Below are positions 33,367 through 41,866 of a stretch of 64,000 nt of DNA, one piece after another. The stretch is from assembly GCA_016713565.1 (NCBI GenBank), contig JADJOX010000007.1, forward strand, positions 558,001 through 622,000, written 5' to 3'. The DNA comes from Ignavibacteriota bacterium (GTDB taxonomy: Bacteria; Bacteroidota; Ignavibacteria; Ignavibacteriales; Melioribacteraceae). The position numbers and the translations under genes were made by a program. The notes below the pieces were generated by a model, which ran no database searches, had not been told where the DNA came from, and saw only the letters and a program-made list of their open reading frames with translations. Position 1 is the first letter of the stretch. Each line of letters starts with the position of its first letter.

Positions 33367-34038
33367 ATTTACTGAATTTTGTTCTCTAACAAAATCGCGG
33401 GCAAACATAATAAATCCGGGTAATGATTTTAATTGCAATTTTGCCATTATACTCATTCTGTGAGAATCAACTGTCCGAATTGATACTTTTAATTTTTCTG
33501 CGATTGCCTTACTTGAGTTGTTTTCACCCACCAAAATCAATACTTCTTTTTCCTTTTTCGTTAAAACATCTGTGTTTTCTTTAGATTTTTTATTACTGAG
33601 TAAATTAAACCTATTCATTATTGCATCTAATTCTTTTTGAGTTTTTCCTAAAAAATATTTTTCTCCCTTCATCACTGTATTAATTGCTAAAATCAATTCC
33701 GATTTCATACAATTTTTACTTAATAAACCATTACCTCCTGACTGAATTACTGCAAAAATGTAATCATCACTTGTATGTTGTGAGAGAAACAAAACTTTAA
33801 TCTCCTTATTCCCATTTTTAATTGATTTTACTGCTTCTGGTCCATTCTTACCTGGCATTGAAATGTCAGCTAAAAGAATATCCGGCTTTTTCTCATTGTA
33901 ATGAGCTATCAAAGAAAATCCGTCTTCAGCCTCTCCTACTATAATAATATCATTTTGTTTCTCTAAAAGTGTAATAATACCCTCTCTAAATAAATTATGA
34001 TCATCAGCAATAAATACTCTTATAGTTTTATTTTTCAT
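33361..34038 (-). CDS. Response regulator, NarL/FixJ family
   Basis: 225 residues. The receiver domain has the acidic pair at 12-13 (FIADDHN), the phosphorylation site D58 (ILLADISMPG), S86 and K108. The C-terminal LuxR-type helix-turn-helix covers about 157-215 (VLTKKEKEVLILVGENNSSKAIAEKL, then SIRTVDSHR). It overlaps the kinase gene by 11 bases, so the pair is translated together. It is the natural candidate to bind the nearby palindromes, since LuxR-type dimers bind short inverted repeats. Confidence 0.95.
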   Translation of the reverse strand: MKNKTIRVFIADDHNLFREGIITLLEKQNDIIIVGEAEDGFSLIAHYNEKKPDILLADISMPGKNGPEAVKSIKNGNKEIKVLFLSQHTSDDYIFAVIQSGGNGLLSKNCMKSELILAINTVMKGEKYFLGKTQKELDAIMNRFNLLSNKKSKENTDVLTKKEKEVLILVGENNSSKAIAEKLKVSIRTVDSHRMSIMAKLQLKSLPGFIMFARDFVREQNSVNL

Positions 34039-35146
34039 TAAAATTAAACTCCAAGTTTATAGTAGTTCCCATATTAATTATTGAGTCTATTTCGAATGTG
34101 CCTCCAAAGGATTCGGCTCTTTCTTTCATATTAAGCAAACCTAAAGAAGGTACTTTCATTTCATAATCTGATTCTATATCAAAGCCATTCCCATTATCTG
34201 AAATAGATATTTGTAAAAAATTATCTTTAAAATAGAAATCAATGTTAAATTCAGAACAACATGAGTGCTTCTCAATATTGTTCAATGCTTCTTGGCAAAT
34301 TCTGTATATTTGTAATTCTATATCCTGATACTCAATTCTAAATTTTGTATTATAGGTTACATAACCTTGAATACTCGTTTTATTATTTATCCTATCGACT
34401 AAAGATTGAATTGCAGCTAAAAGTCCAAATTCATATAATATTGGAGGTTTTAATTCGTGAGAAATATCTCGAACTTCCTTGGCTAATTCATCCATTGAAT
34501 GAAATATTTCCTTAAATTCATTTCGACTAATACTAATATTCTCAGAGTCTAGTATGTTTTGTAAATCAAGTTTCAAAAGTGAAATACTATGCCCAACACT
34601 ATCATGCAATTCTTTTCCAAGTTTCTTTTTTTCCTCTTCATTAACCGTGTCAACTTTTGTTCTTAACATTTTCAAGTTGTCTTGATAATTTTTAATTTTT
34701 TCTTCATAATTAATTCTTAGAGTTATATCATGTAAATAAATGTGTTTAAACTCCAATTCTTCAATTTCTTTTATTGTTGAAGTGTAAAAATTTTCTTTAA
34801 TTTTTACAATATTATTACTCTGATCGTTTAAATTTTCTTTAAATTTATTTATTAATATTGCAATTGAGTTTTTATCACTACCAAAAATATTTTTAGCTGA
34901 ATTATTCATATCAATTAATTTCCAAGTGTTATCTATCCGAATTACTGGATCTGGATCAACTTCTGAGTACAATGCAGCTAGTTTTGCATTTTCAAATTCA
35001 AGTTTCCTTTTTCTAACAGTGAGTGGATGTATAAACTCTCGTTTAATCAAGAATACTAAAATCAAAATCATTGTAATGAAAACAAGAGCATACATGGCTG
35101 GATTTTCTAAACTAAAAAATATGTCAAATATATGATCTGGTTTCAA
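34028..35146 (-). CDS. Sensor histidine kinase, HisKA_3 (NarX/DegS) type
   Basis: 372 residues. A single transmembrane segment at about 18-35 (MYALVFITMILILVFLI) puts nearly the whole protein in the cytoplasm. Next come a PAS-like region (VIRIDNTWKLIDMNNSAKNIFG), a coiled coil, and the dimerisation segment EEEKKKLGKELHDSVGHS with phosphoacceptor H181. The HATPase domain follows, with QEALNNIEKHS, SDNGNGFD and GLLNMKERAESFGG. There is no large extracytoplasmic sensor, so the signal is either cytoplasmic or brought by a partner. It starts 77 bases from the palindrome copy 4 centre. Confidence 0.94.
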   Translation of the reverse strand: MKPDHIFDIFFSLENPAMYALVFITMILILVFLIKREFIHPLTVRKRKLEFENAKLAALYSEVDPDPVIRIDNTWKLIDMNNSAKNIFGSDKNSIAILINKFKENLNDQSNNIVKIKENFYTSTIKEIEELEFKHIYLHDITLRINYEEKIKNYQDNLKMLRTKVDTVNEEEKKKLGKELHDSVGHSISLLKLDLQNILDSENISISRNEFKEIFHSMDELAKEVRDISHELKPPILYEFGLLAAIQSLVDRINNKTSIQGYVTYNTKFRIEYQDIELQIYRICQEALNNIEKHSCCSEFNIDFYFKDNFLQISISDNGNGFDIESDYEMKVPSLGLLNMKERAESFGGTFEIDSIINMGTTINLEFNFNEK

Positions 35147-35213
35147 TTTCGTTTACGCTGATTACTCATTAATATTTATTATTAATAAAAATATAGAAAA
35201 TTTTTTTTTATTA

Positions 35214-35233
35214 AATCAGTAGTACTACTGATT
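35214..35233. promoter_or_regulatory. Palindromic operator candidate, copy 4
   Basis: The longest copy, a perfect 20-base palindrome AATCAGTAGTACTACTGATT. It lies in the 123-base divergent space between the histidine kinase gene (minus) and the DUF3892 gene (plus), 37 bases before the latter's ATG. Confidence 0.8.
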
Positions 35234-35269
35234 CGTATCTTAACAATTGTTTGTATATTATTTCTAAAA

Positions 35270-35551
35270 ATGAGTAAAAATACTTTGGAACGAGAAGTTA
35301 TTAAAATTGAAAGGAATCAACGAGGTGAGATTGTCACCCTAAGGAATCAATTTATGGGTTGGTCACCTGTTGCTGTTGATTATGCTATCAAACATATAGA
35401 AGGTGGTTTATATAAATACTTTGTAAATATTCAAAATGTCGGGAAAATATATTTAACTGTAATAAATGAAAATGATAAAAAAATTATTAGAACAGACCCA
35501 TCTGTAGTTTCAAGGAATTTACTTGAGGTTTTACCTTCATATGTTAGTTAA
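35270..35551 (+). CDS. DUF3892-like small protein
   Basis: 93 residues, intact. The pattern VIKIERNQRGEIVTLRN, then SPVAVDYAIKHIEGGLYKYFV, then VGKIYLTVINENDKKIIRTDP and LLEVLP follows the DUF3892 layout (start strand, amphipathic helix, gly-rich turn, conserved C-terminal RT/LP). The function of DUF3892 is not known. It is the first plus-strand gene after palindrome copy 4 and precedes the secretion operon by about 70-145 bases, so it may lead that operon. Confidence 0.75.
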   Translation: MSKNTLEREVIKIERNQRGEIVTLRNQFMGWSPVAVDYAIKHIEGGLYKYFVNIQNVGKIYLTVINENDKKIIRTDPSVVSRNLLEVLPSYVS

Positions 35552-35618
35552 CAAATCAATATTGAATTAAATATTTTCCTATTTATTTAATGAAAAATCA
35601 TAACTGGATTTAAGCTAA

Positions 35619-36991
35619 TTGAACTTAATCAAAGTACATACAAAACATAATTCTATTTTAAAAGTAATTCGGGTTTTGTTTTACCTTCAATTCTAATGAT
35701 TGTATTACTAGTAACAATTATGCTGTTCGGTATTCTTACAATTATATTCTTTTATAATTCTACCATTCAAAAAGAAATTAATAAAAGTAAACTCGATCTA
35801 GCTTGTTTCTCAGCTTTACAAACTTTTATTTCTAAAAAAATATCATTTACAAATTCAGAATTATTTATAAAAATAGATTCAATAAATGTTAGTATTAGTC
35901 CAAGTTACAAAGGTTTATTCAGCGAAATAGTTGTGACGGCAAAAGACAATAATGATTCCTCAAAAATAAAATATTTACTTGCCGATAAGATTGATGAACA
36001 ATTTCAATTTGGACTAATAATTTCTAAAGAAAATCTGCGTGCTTCAGTTGCAGGTAATACTAAAATAAACGGTGATTTATTGCTCACATCTGATAAAATT
36101 AAAATCGGAAGAATATCTGGTAAAAGTACCGCCTCTAGAGATTTTCAAAATGGTAAAATCATTGTTCAAGAAAATATAAATCCAAAACTTTTCAACGAAA
36201 ACTTAATTCTTCAACAATTTTCAAAAAATACTTCTGACAGCATAATTTATAAATTTATTGATGGCAATTTTGAACTTAACGAATATACTTTCTCAGATTT
36301 AACCAACATACCTAATATAAATGTTAGCCAAAATCTAATACTTTCAGGTAAATTAACATCACTTAAAAACGTTAAATTAAATTTTTCTGTTTATGGTGAA
36401 GTTGTTATTAGTTCCTCAACTTATTCAAATATTGATCTTAATATCAGAACAGATTCTTCAATAACAATAGAAAGTAATTCTCAGCTTGAAAACATCATTC
36501 TTTCTGCAGAAAAAAAAATTATAATTAAAGAAGGATCAGAATTCAAGAACATTCAGCTATTTTCAAAAAAAGGAATTGAAACTACTGGGGTTCAATTTAA
36601 ATATCCTTCTATTTTAGCTCTTTATTCAGATCTTTCTGAAGAAACGAATCTAAAAAATGAAATTAAAATTAATTCAAGTATTATTAACGGTGCTATACTT
36701 CTTGTCAATTCCACAACTGGATTATCTAACAATAAAAATATAATTGAAATTGATGATGTTTCAACAGTTCAAGGACTTGTTTACAGCGAAAATTATGCTA
36801 CAATTTCCGGTAATATTTATGGTTTAATCTACACTTATGCTTTCTGGTATTATAAGGAACCTACGGAATATATAAACTGGCTTGTTGATGTCAAAATCGA
36901 TAGAGAAAAGCTTGATAAGGATTTTTTAATTCCAGTTGGTTTCGAAAAGACGGACGATTTTAGGATATTAAAACAAACATGGATAAACTAA
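35619..36991 (+). CDS. Minor pseudopilin-like protein in GspK position, start shifted
   Basis: From residue GFVLPSILMIVLLVTIMLFG the protein shows a prepilin-type signal (G followed by F and a 20-residue hydrophobic stretch) without the usual glutamate at position 5, as in GspK. The frame is open back to 35651 without a start; one extra A in the A4 run at 35659 would link it to TTG at 35619. The ~410-residue ectodomain has a repeating strand pattern (AGNTKINGDLLL, NLILSGKLTSLKNV, SITIESNSQLENIIL, KIIIKEGSEFKNIQL), suggesting a beta-solenoid. It overlaps the next pseudopilin by 13 bases. Confidence 0.65.
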
Positions 36992-37323
36992 AGAATCAAA
37001 AAGGATATATAATTTTGGAAGCATTAGTTGGAATTATCATACTTGGTTTAGTAGTGACATTTTCAGTAATGTTTTTTAACCAGATTTTTGCAAATTCCAA
37101 AATTTTATTAAAAAGCGATGCGCTGTTGCTTGCTAAGCAAGAAATTGACACATCAATAAATTTCAGAACAACTACAGATACAAGTTATTTTAATCAGAAA
37201 GGTAATTTGAAAGTTATTAGAAATATTAAAGCGGAATCAAATATTTATAAAGCCGTTGTTACAGTCGCGAGTGATTCCGGGAAGAAAGAAATTTTATCAT
37301 TATCAGTTTTATATATTAAATGA
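36979..37323 (+). CDS. Pseudopilin, GspI-like
   Basis: 114 residues with a type IV prepilin leader: MDKLKNQKG cleaved before YIILEALVGIIILGLVVTF, which has the glutamate at position 5. The small C-terminal domain and the place second in the operon fit GspI. It overlaps the preceding gene by 13 bases and the next by 4 (ATGA), indicating tight coupling. Confidence 0.75.
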   Translation: MDKLKNQKGYIILEALVGIIILGLVVTFSVMFFNQIFANSKILLKSDALLLAKQEIDTSINFRTTTDTSYFNQKGNLKVIRNIKAESNIYKAVVTVASDSGKKEILSLSVLYIK

Positions 37324-37857
37324 AACAGAACAACAACATAAACGGATTTACAATCATTGAAATTATTGTAGGAATAAACATAAGTTTTATGCTATTTACT
37401 GTTCTAGTAACCTTTTTCTATTTGCTTCCAAATTTGTTTCATCAACTACGAAAAATTTGGATGAACGACAAACTGTCAATGAATTCTTATTAAAACTGGA
37501 AACAACATTAAATAAAGCCGATCATTATTATTTTGAAAAAAAGAAAATTTATACTTATGCGTAGTTGATGATCATGATACTGTTTTAATAAATCAAGATT
37601 CGTGTTCACTTCGCAAAGTATATTCAATCAAGAATATAAATGATTACGATCTTGTTTTTAATATGCAAGACGGAAGAATTATTAAAATAAATAAGGACAA
37701 TGTTGAAGGATTTAATTTTAATGAGCAGCAAAATACTATTTCTTCTAAAGATATACTGGAGTTAACTATTGATATTATGAAAAATCACAATACTTTTAGT
37801 TTGTATTATGTTAATCCAAATATAGGTATTAATAGGTTTAGGAATATTACAATTTGA
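37320..37857 (+). CDS. Pseudopilin, GspJ-like, two shifts
   Basis: Starts at the ATGA overlap with the preceding gene. Leader MKQNNNING is followed by FTIIEIIVGINISFMLFTVL, again with E5. After a shift near 37425 the frame continues KNLDERQTVNEFLLKLETTLNKADHYYFEKKK, and a second shift near 37562 joins the last 64 residues ending RFRNITI. Total about 178 residues, typical of GspJ. The next gene overlaps by four bases. Confidence 0.72.
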
Positions 37858-38909
37858 ATTTGTTCAAAAAAATATCAAATAAAGAATTTATTGAATTTAA
37901 CAGAGTACTGAGCTTGTTGCTAATCTCAAAACTTTCTGTCATTGATGCTTTGCAACTTATTAATCAACAAATTCAAAATGAAAACTTCAAAGAAATTATT
38001 AAAAAAATTATACATGATGTAAAAACTGGAAATTCTTTATCAAAAAGCTTTTCAAAATACCCTGAAATATTTTCAGACATCTACATAGCAAATCTTAAAG
38101 TTGCTGAAGAAACCGGCTATATGGCAGAGGTAATTTCCGATTTTACTGTCTATCAAGAAAAATTTGTGAACTTAAAGAAAAAAATAGTACAGGCGGTTAG
38201 ATATCCTATTTTCGTAATTGTTATTTCAATTGGTGTAATATTTTTTATGTTATTTTTCCTAATACCTACTTTTGAATCTTTATTCGTATCAGTAAAAGCA
38301 AAAATTCCAGCATTAACAAAATTCTTGCTTGATATCAGCAAATTTATGATTGACAATTATTTCATTCTTATTGTAACACTGATACTTTCTGCATTTGGTA
38401 TTCGTTCATTATTAAAATCTTATGCTTTCAGACGAAATTACATTGACATATTAATTCTAAAAATTCCTCTTGTATCTAGTTTATATAAAATGAATTTACT
38501 TGCCCGTTTTTCTTTAAGCATGTCAATATTACTTAAGAGCAAAGTAACTCTTGTTGACTCATTAAAAATTTCAAAAAACGTAACTTCAAATTCTCAATTC
38601 CAGTTAGAAATATCAAAGCTGTTAAAAAAATTAATCAAAGGTGAAAGTTTCACGGATAATATAAAAAATTCAAAATTTTTTGATTTTACATTTACAAAAC
38701 TATTAGCTGCCGGTGAAGCAAGTGCAGAACTGACTAATGTATTTCAACTCATTAGTGAATATTATAGCGAAGAATTTGATCATAAGCTTGATAATTTGAC
38801 ATCGTTTATAGAACCGGTTCTAATTTTATTTGTCGGAGGTATTATTGCTGTTGTTTTAGTTGCGATGTATTTACCAATGTTTGAGATAATTAATTACCTG
38901 GGAGTTTAA
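37854..38909 (+). CDS. gspF: Type II secretion/type IV pilus inner-membrane protein GspF
   Basis: 351 residues, intact. Two GspF repeats with three transmembrane segments (YPIFVIVISIGVIFFMLFFLIPTF, YFILIVTLILSAFGI, PVLILFVGGIIAVVLVAMYLPMF). The pattern GNSLSKSFSKYPEIFSDIYIANLKVAEETG is the family hallmark. Platform protein that works with the GspE ATPase. Start TTG overlaps the GspJ stop by four bases. Confidence 0.93.
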   Translation: MNLFKKISNKEFIEFNRVLSLLLISKLSVIDALQLINQQIQNENFKEIIKKIIHDVKTGNSLSKSFSKYPEIFSDIYIANLKVAEETGYMAEVISDFTVYQEKFVNLKKKIVQAVRYPIFVIVISIGVIFFMLFFLIPTFESLFVSVKAKIPALTKFLLDISKFMIDNYFILIVTLILSAFGIRSLLKSYAFRRNYIDILILKIPLVSSLYKMNLLARFSLSMSILLKSKVTLVDSLKISKNVTSNSQFQLEISKLLKKLIKGESFTDNIKNSKFFDFTFTKLLAAGEASAELTNVFQLISEYYSEEFDHKLDNLTSFIEPVLILFVGGIIAVVLVAMYLPMFEIINYLGV

Positions 38910-38910
38910 T

Positions 38911-39321
38911 ATGTTCAAAAATATTTATAAAAAACAAGATGGCTTTTCATTAACTGAATTGATGGTTGTTTTAGTAATAATTGGTGTTCTTGTACTTCTA
39001 GCTCTGCCACGTCTCATGCCAGTTGTTAATAAAGCAAAAGCTACAGAGGCAAAACTTAGTCTTAAACAAGTTTATATGCTTGAGAAAGCATATAAATTCG
39101 AATACGATAAATATTCAAATGATCTTAGTCAAATAGGTTTTGAACAAGAAAAATTGATTACAGAAAATGGAACAGCTCGATATATTGTTGAGATTAAAAA
39201 TGCTGAAATTGGTTCTTTTTTAGCTACGGCTACTTCAGTAGTTGATTTTGATGGAGACGGCGGATATAATGTTTGGGAAGTAAAGGAGGATGGTATTATT
39301 ATGGAAACAACCCCGGATTAA
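38911..39321 (+). CDS. gspG: Major pseudopilin GspG-like
   Basis: 136 residues. Prepilin leader ends KKQDG, then FSLTELMVVLVIIGVLVLLALPRL with E5. The C-terminus carries DFDGDGGYNVWEV, an aspartate-rich loop like the calcium site of major pseudopilins. It is the only clear major subunit in the operon and follows GspF by one base. Confidence 0.92.
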   Translation: MFKNIYKKQDGFSLTELMVVLVIIGVLVLLALPRLMPVVNKAKATEAKLSLKQVYMLEKAYKFEYDKYSNDLSQIGFEQEKLITENGTARYIVEIKNAEIGSFLATATSVVDFDGDGGYNVWEVKEDGIIMETTPD

Positions 39322-39323
39322 AT

Positions 39324-39890
39324 ATGAAAAAAATATTTGTAATAATAATTAGCTTACTTTTTATGATATTGCTTCAATACTGCAGTATCTTTTCTTCTTA
39401 TAACATTGAATCACCTGATATTAAATTAACAGCACGGATTGATAGTGTGAATATTGCAGTCCTTCCATTTTCAAAACAAGGTCCTTTTCTACCATCTTTT
39501 TCGGGAAGTTTATTCTCTGAAAAATTATCAGATGAACTTTTTTTAGATAAAGATTATTTCATTGTTGATAAATCAAAAAATTAAAGAAGCATTTCATGAA
39601 CTAGAAATAAAAATCCAACAAATCTTACTTTTTCAGAAATAAATAAACTTAGTTCACTATTAAATGCAAAATATATTATTACTGGAAGAATCCAACAATA
39701 TTCAAATACTGAACTAATTGGAATGGAAACAGAGTACAAAATTAATGTAGCCTGCAGAATAATATCTTCAGAAACCGGAGATGTGGTTGGTCTCATAAAT
39801 ATTCTAGGTAAATCAAAAAAAGTAAATGTAATTGATGTCCTAGATTCAATAGCAAAAAAAATAGTTAAAGGATTAAATGATGGCTGTTGA
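39324..39890 (+). CDS. CsgG/LpoB-like lipoprotein within the secretion operon, two shifts
   Basis: Signal MKKIFVIIISLLFMILLQYC, with cysteine at residue 20, suggests a lipoprotein although the lipobox is weak. The mature part has the pattern NIAVLPFSKQGP, SEKLSDELFLDKDYFIVDKSK, INKLSSLLNAKYIITGRIQQY and ACRIISSETGDVVG. This is the alpha/beta fold sequence pattern of CsgG, FlgO and LpoB-type lipoproteins. Shifts near 39575 and 39608 are A-runs. It overlaps the prepilin peptidase start by 14 bases. A pilotin or peptidoglycan-related role is possible. Confidence 0.65.
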
Positions 39891-40460
39891 GTTGATTATT
39901 TTTATTTCGGGATTGGCTTTTGGAAGTTTTGGAAATAATGTTATTTCATATTTTATTAATAATCAGAAATTTGATTTCGGAAGATCGTATTGTTTTTGTG
40001 GTGAAAAAAAATTGAAACTATTTGAAATTATTCCAGTAGCAAGTTTTTTATACCAAAGAGGTAAATGCAATAAATGTGATAAGAAGATTTCAACAAGATA
40101 CTTTATTGTTGAGTTATTTACCGGATTATTAGCAGTAATACTTTACTTAAAATTCGGATTAACTTTTTTATTTATTACTAATTTTTTTGTTTTCTTTATT
40201 ATGTTCCTTATTGCAGTCATTGATTTAATAAAATTTATAATTCCAAATTTACTTTTAGGAATTCTACTATTCATAACCATTATAAATCTTATTTATTTAC
40301 AAGATGAGATTGTATTAAAAATGATTTTATCCACTGGTGTAGTAAAAGGTATGAACAAAAAATTCCATTTGGAACCTTTATAAGCCTAGGATATTTTTTA
40401 TTAATGCTAATAGATGACAGCTTAATCAATATTTACAAACAATATTTTATGAGTATTTAA
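39877..40460 (+). CDS. Prepilin peptidase, apparently lacking the second catalytic block
   Basis: Inner-membrane aspartic protease that cleaves and methylates prepilins. The N-terminal part has GSFGNNVISYF, a CxC...CNKC zinc-type four-cysteine module (CFCGEKKLKL, GKCNKCDKKISTRYFIVELFTG) and the first catalytic aspartate in AVIDLIKFIIPN. After MILSTGVV the sequence passes directly, with one shift near 40355, to the C-terminal KIPFGTFISLGYFLL. The GxGD block with the second aspartate, normally between these, is absent, and the product is about 194 residues instead of ~250. It overlaps gspE by one base. Confidence 0.8.
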
Positions 40461-41866
40461 TGCCGGAATCAATAACAATTACCGAAGATTTAAGTTCTAT
40501 ATTATCTCAAAAATTTGCTTTTGAGAATTGTGTTTTGCCGTTAAAAATAGAGGCCAATAAACTTCATTTGGCAGTACCAAGTAAATTTAATATTAAATTA
40601 ATAAATGATGTTTCCTTTGAAACCGGTTATGAAATAAAAGCAATTGAATATCCTACTGAAAGTATCTTGAGCAAATTAAAAATATTATACCCGAACAAAA
40701 ATGGTAATGGGAATGAAATTGTAACTGAAACTCTTGACTCAGAACACTCAAATGTTGAGTATGTAAACCAAGCTATTTCTAATGCAATTAGCCTTAAAGC
40801 AAGCGATATTCATTTTGAATCATTAGAAAAACTTTTTAGAATAAGGTATCGTATTGATGGACAACTAAGAGAGGTTTCCAGTTTACCAAATAATAGAAGC
40901 TTACCAATTGCAAGTAGATTAAAGATTATGGCTAACCTTGATATTTCTGAAAAAAGAAGGCCTCAAGACGGCAGGATTAAATTTAATTTTAAAGGAACCA
41001 TTATTGATATAAGAGTTTCTTCGATTCCGACAAGTTTTGGTGAGAAAATTGTTTTAAGAATATTGGATAAATCGCAACTTAATTTAGATTTGAGAACACT
41101 TGGTTTGTCAGATCATCAATATAATATTTTAACAAACACCATCGTTGCTCCTTATGGAATGGTTCTAGTTACCGGACCAACCGGTAGCGGTAAAACAACT
41201 ACTTTATATGCAGCATTGAAACATATCCATACTTCAGAAAAAAATATAATTACCATAGAAGATCCAATAGAATATAATATTGACGGCATAAATCAATGTA
41301 ATGTAAAACATGACATTGGATTTGATTTTGCTAACGCTCTCCGTTCATTTTTAAGACAAGATCCAAATGTAATTATGGTTGGTGAGATAAGAGATAAAGA
41401 AACTGCTGAAATCGCTATTCGTGCTTCACTTACCGGGCATCTCGTATTCAGTACATTACATACCAATGATTCATTATCAGCAATTACAAGGTTGATTGAT
41501 ATGGGTGTTGAACCATTCTTAGTCTCAGCTTCAGTTAAATTGATAGTTGCTCAAAGACTGGTAAGGAAACTTTGCAGATGTAAAGAGATAAAAAAAAGTG
41601 ATGCAAATAATTTTGAAGACGTTGTTGTTCCATCAATTGACGGTTGTGAAAAATGTAATTATGTCGGTTATAAAGGTAGAACTGCGATATATGAATTGTT
41701 GGAAATAAATGATGACTTAAGAGAATTAATTACCGAAAGAGCATCTTCTAAAAAAGTTAAAGAAATAGCTTTAAAAAATGGATTGATAACACTAAGACAA
41801 TCCGGAATGGAAAAAATTAAAAACGGAATTACATCTTATGAAGAAGTCTTACGTGAAACAACATAA
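40460..41866 (+). CDS. gspE: Type II secretion/type IV pilus assembly ATPase GspE/PilB
   Basis: 468 residues, intact. N-terminal MshEN-like domain (~1-75), then the N2 domain with SDIHFES and YRIDGQLRE. The P-loop is GPTGSGKTTT at 239-248, the Asp box and Walker B MVGEIRD at ~306-312, the His box GHLVFSTLHTND, and the four cysteines C372, C374, C396, C399 form a zinc site as in GspE and PilB. Hexameric motor for pseudopilus extension. Its end overlaps the secretin gene by 29 bases. Confidence 0.96.
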   Translation: MPESITITEDLSSILSQKFAFENCVLPLKIEANKLHLAVPSKFNIKLINDVSFETGYEIKAIEYPTESILSKLKILYPNKNGNGNEIVTETLDSEHSNVEYVNQAISNAISLKASDIHFESLEKLFRIRYRIDGQLREVSSLPNNRSLPIASRLKIMANLDISEKRRPQDGRIKFNFKGTIIDIRVSSIPTSFGEKIVLRILDKSQLNLDLRTLGLSDHQYNILTNTIVAPYGMVLVTGPTGSGKTTTLYAALKHIHTSEKNIITIEDPIEYNIDGINQCNVKHDIGFDFANALRSFLRQDPNVIMVGEIRDKETAEIAIRASLTGHLVFSTLHTNDSLSAITRLIDMGVEPFLVSASVKLIVAQRLVRKLCRCKEIKKSDANNFEDVVVPSIDGCEKCNYVGYKGRTAIYELLEINDDLRELITERASSKKVKEIALKNGLITLRQSGMEKIKNGITSYEEVLRETT

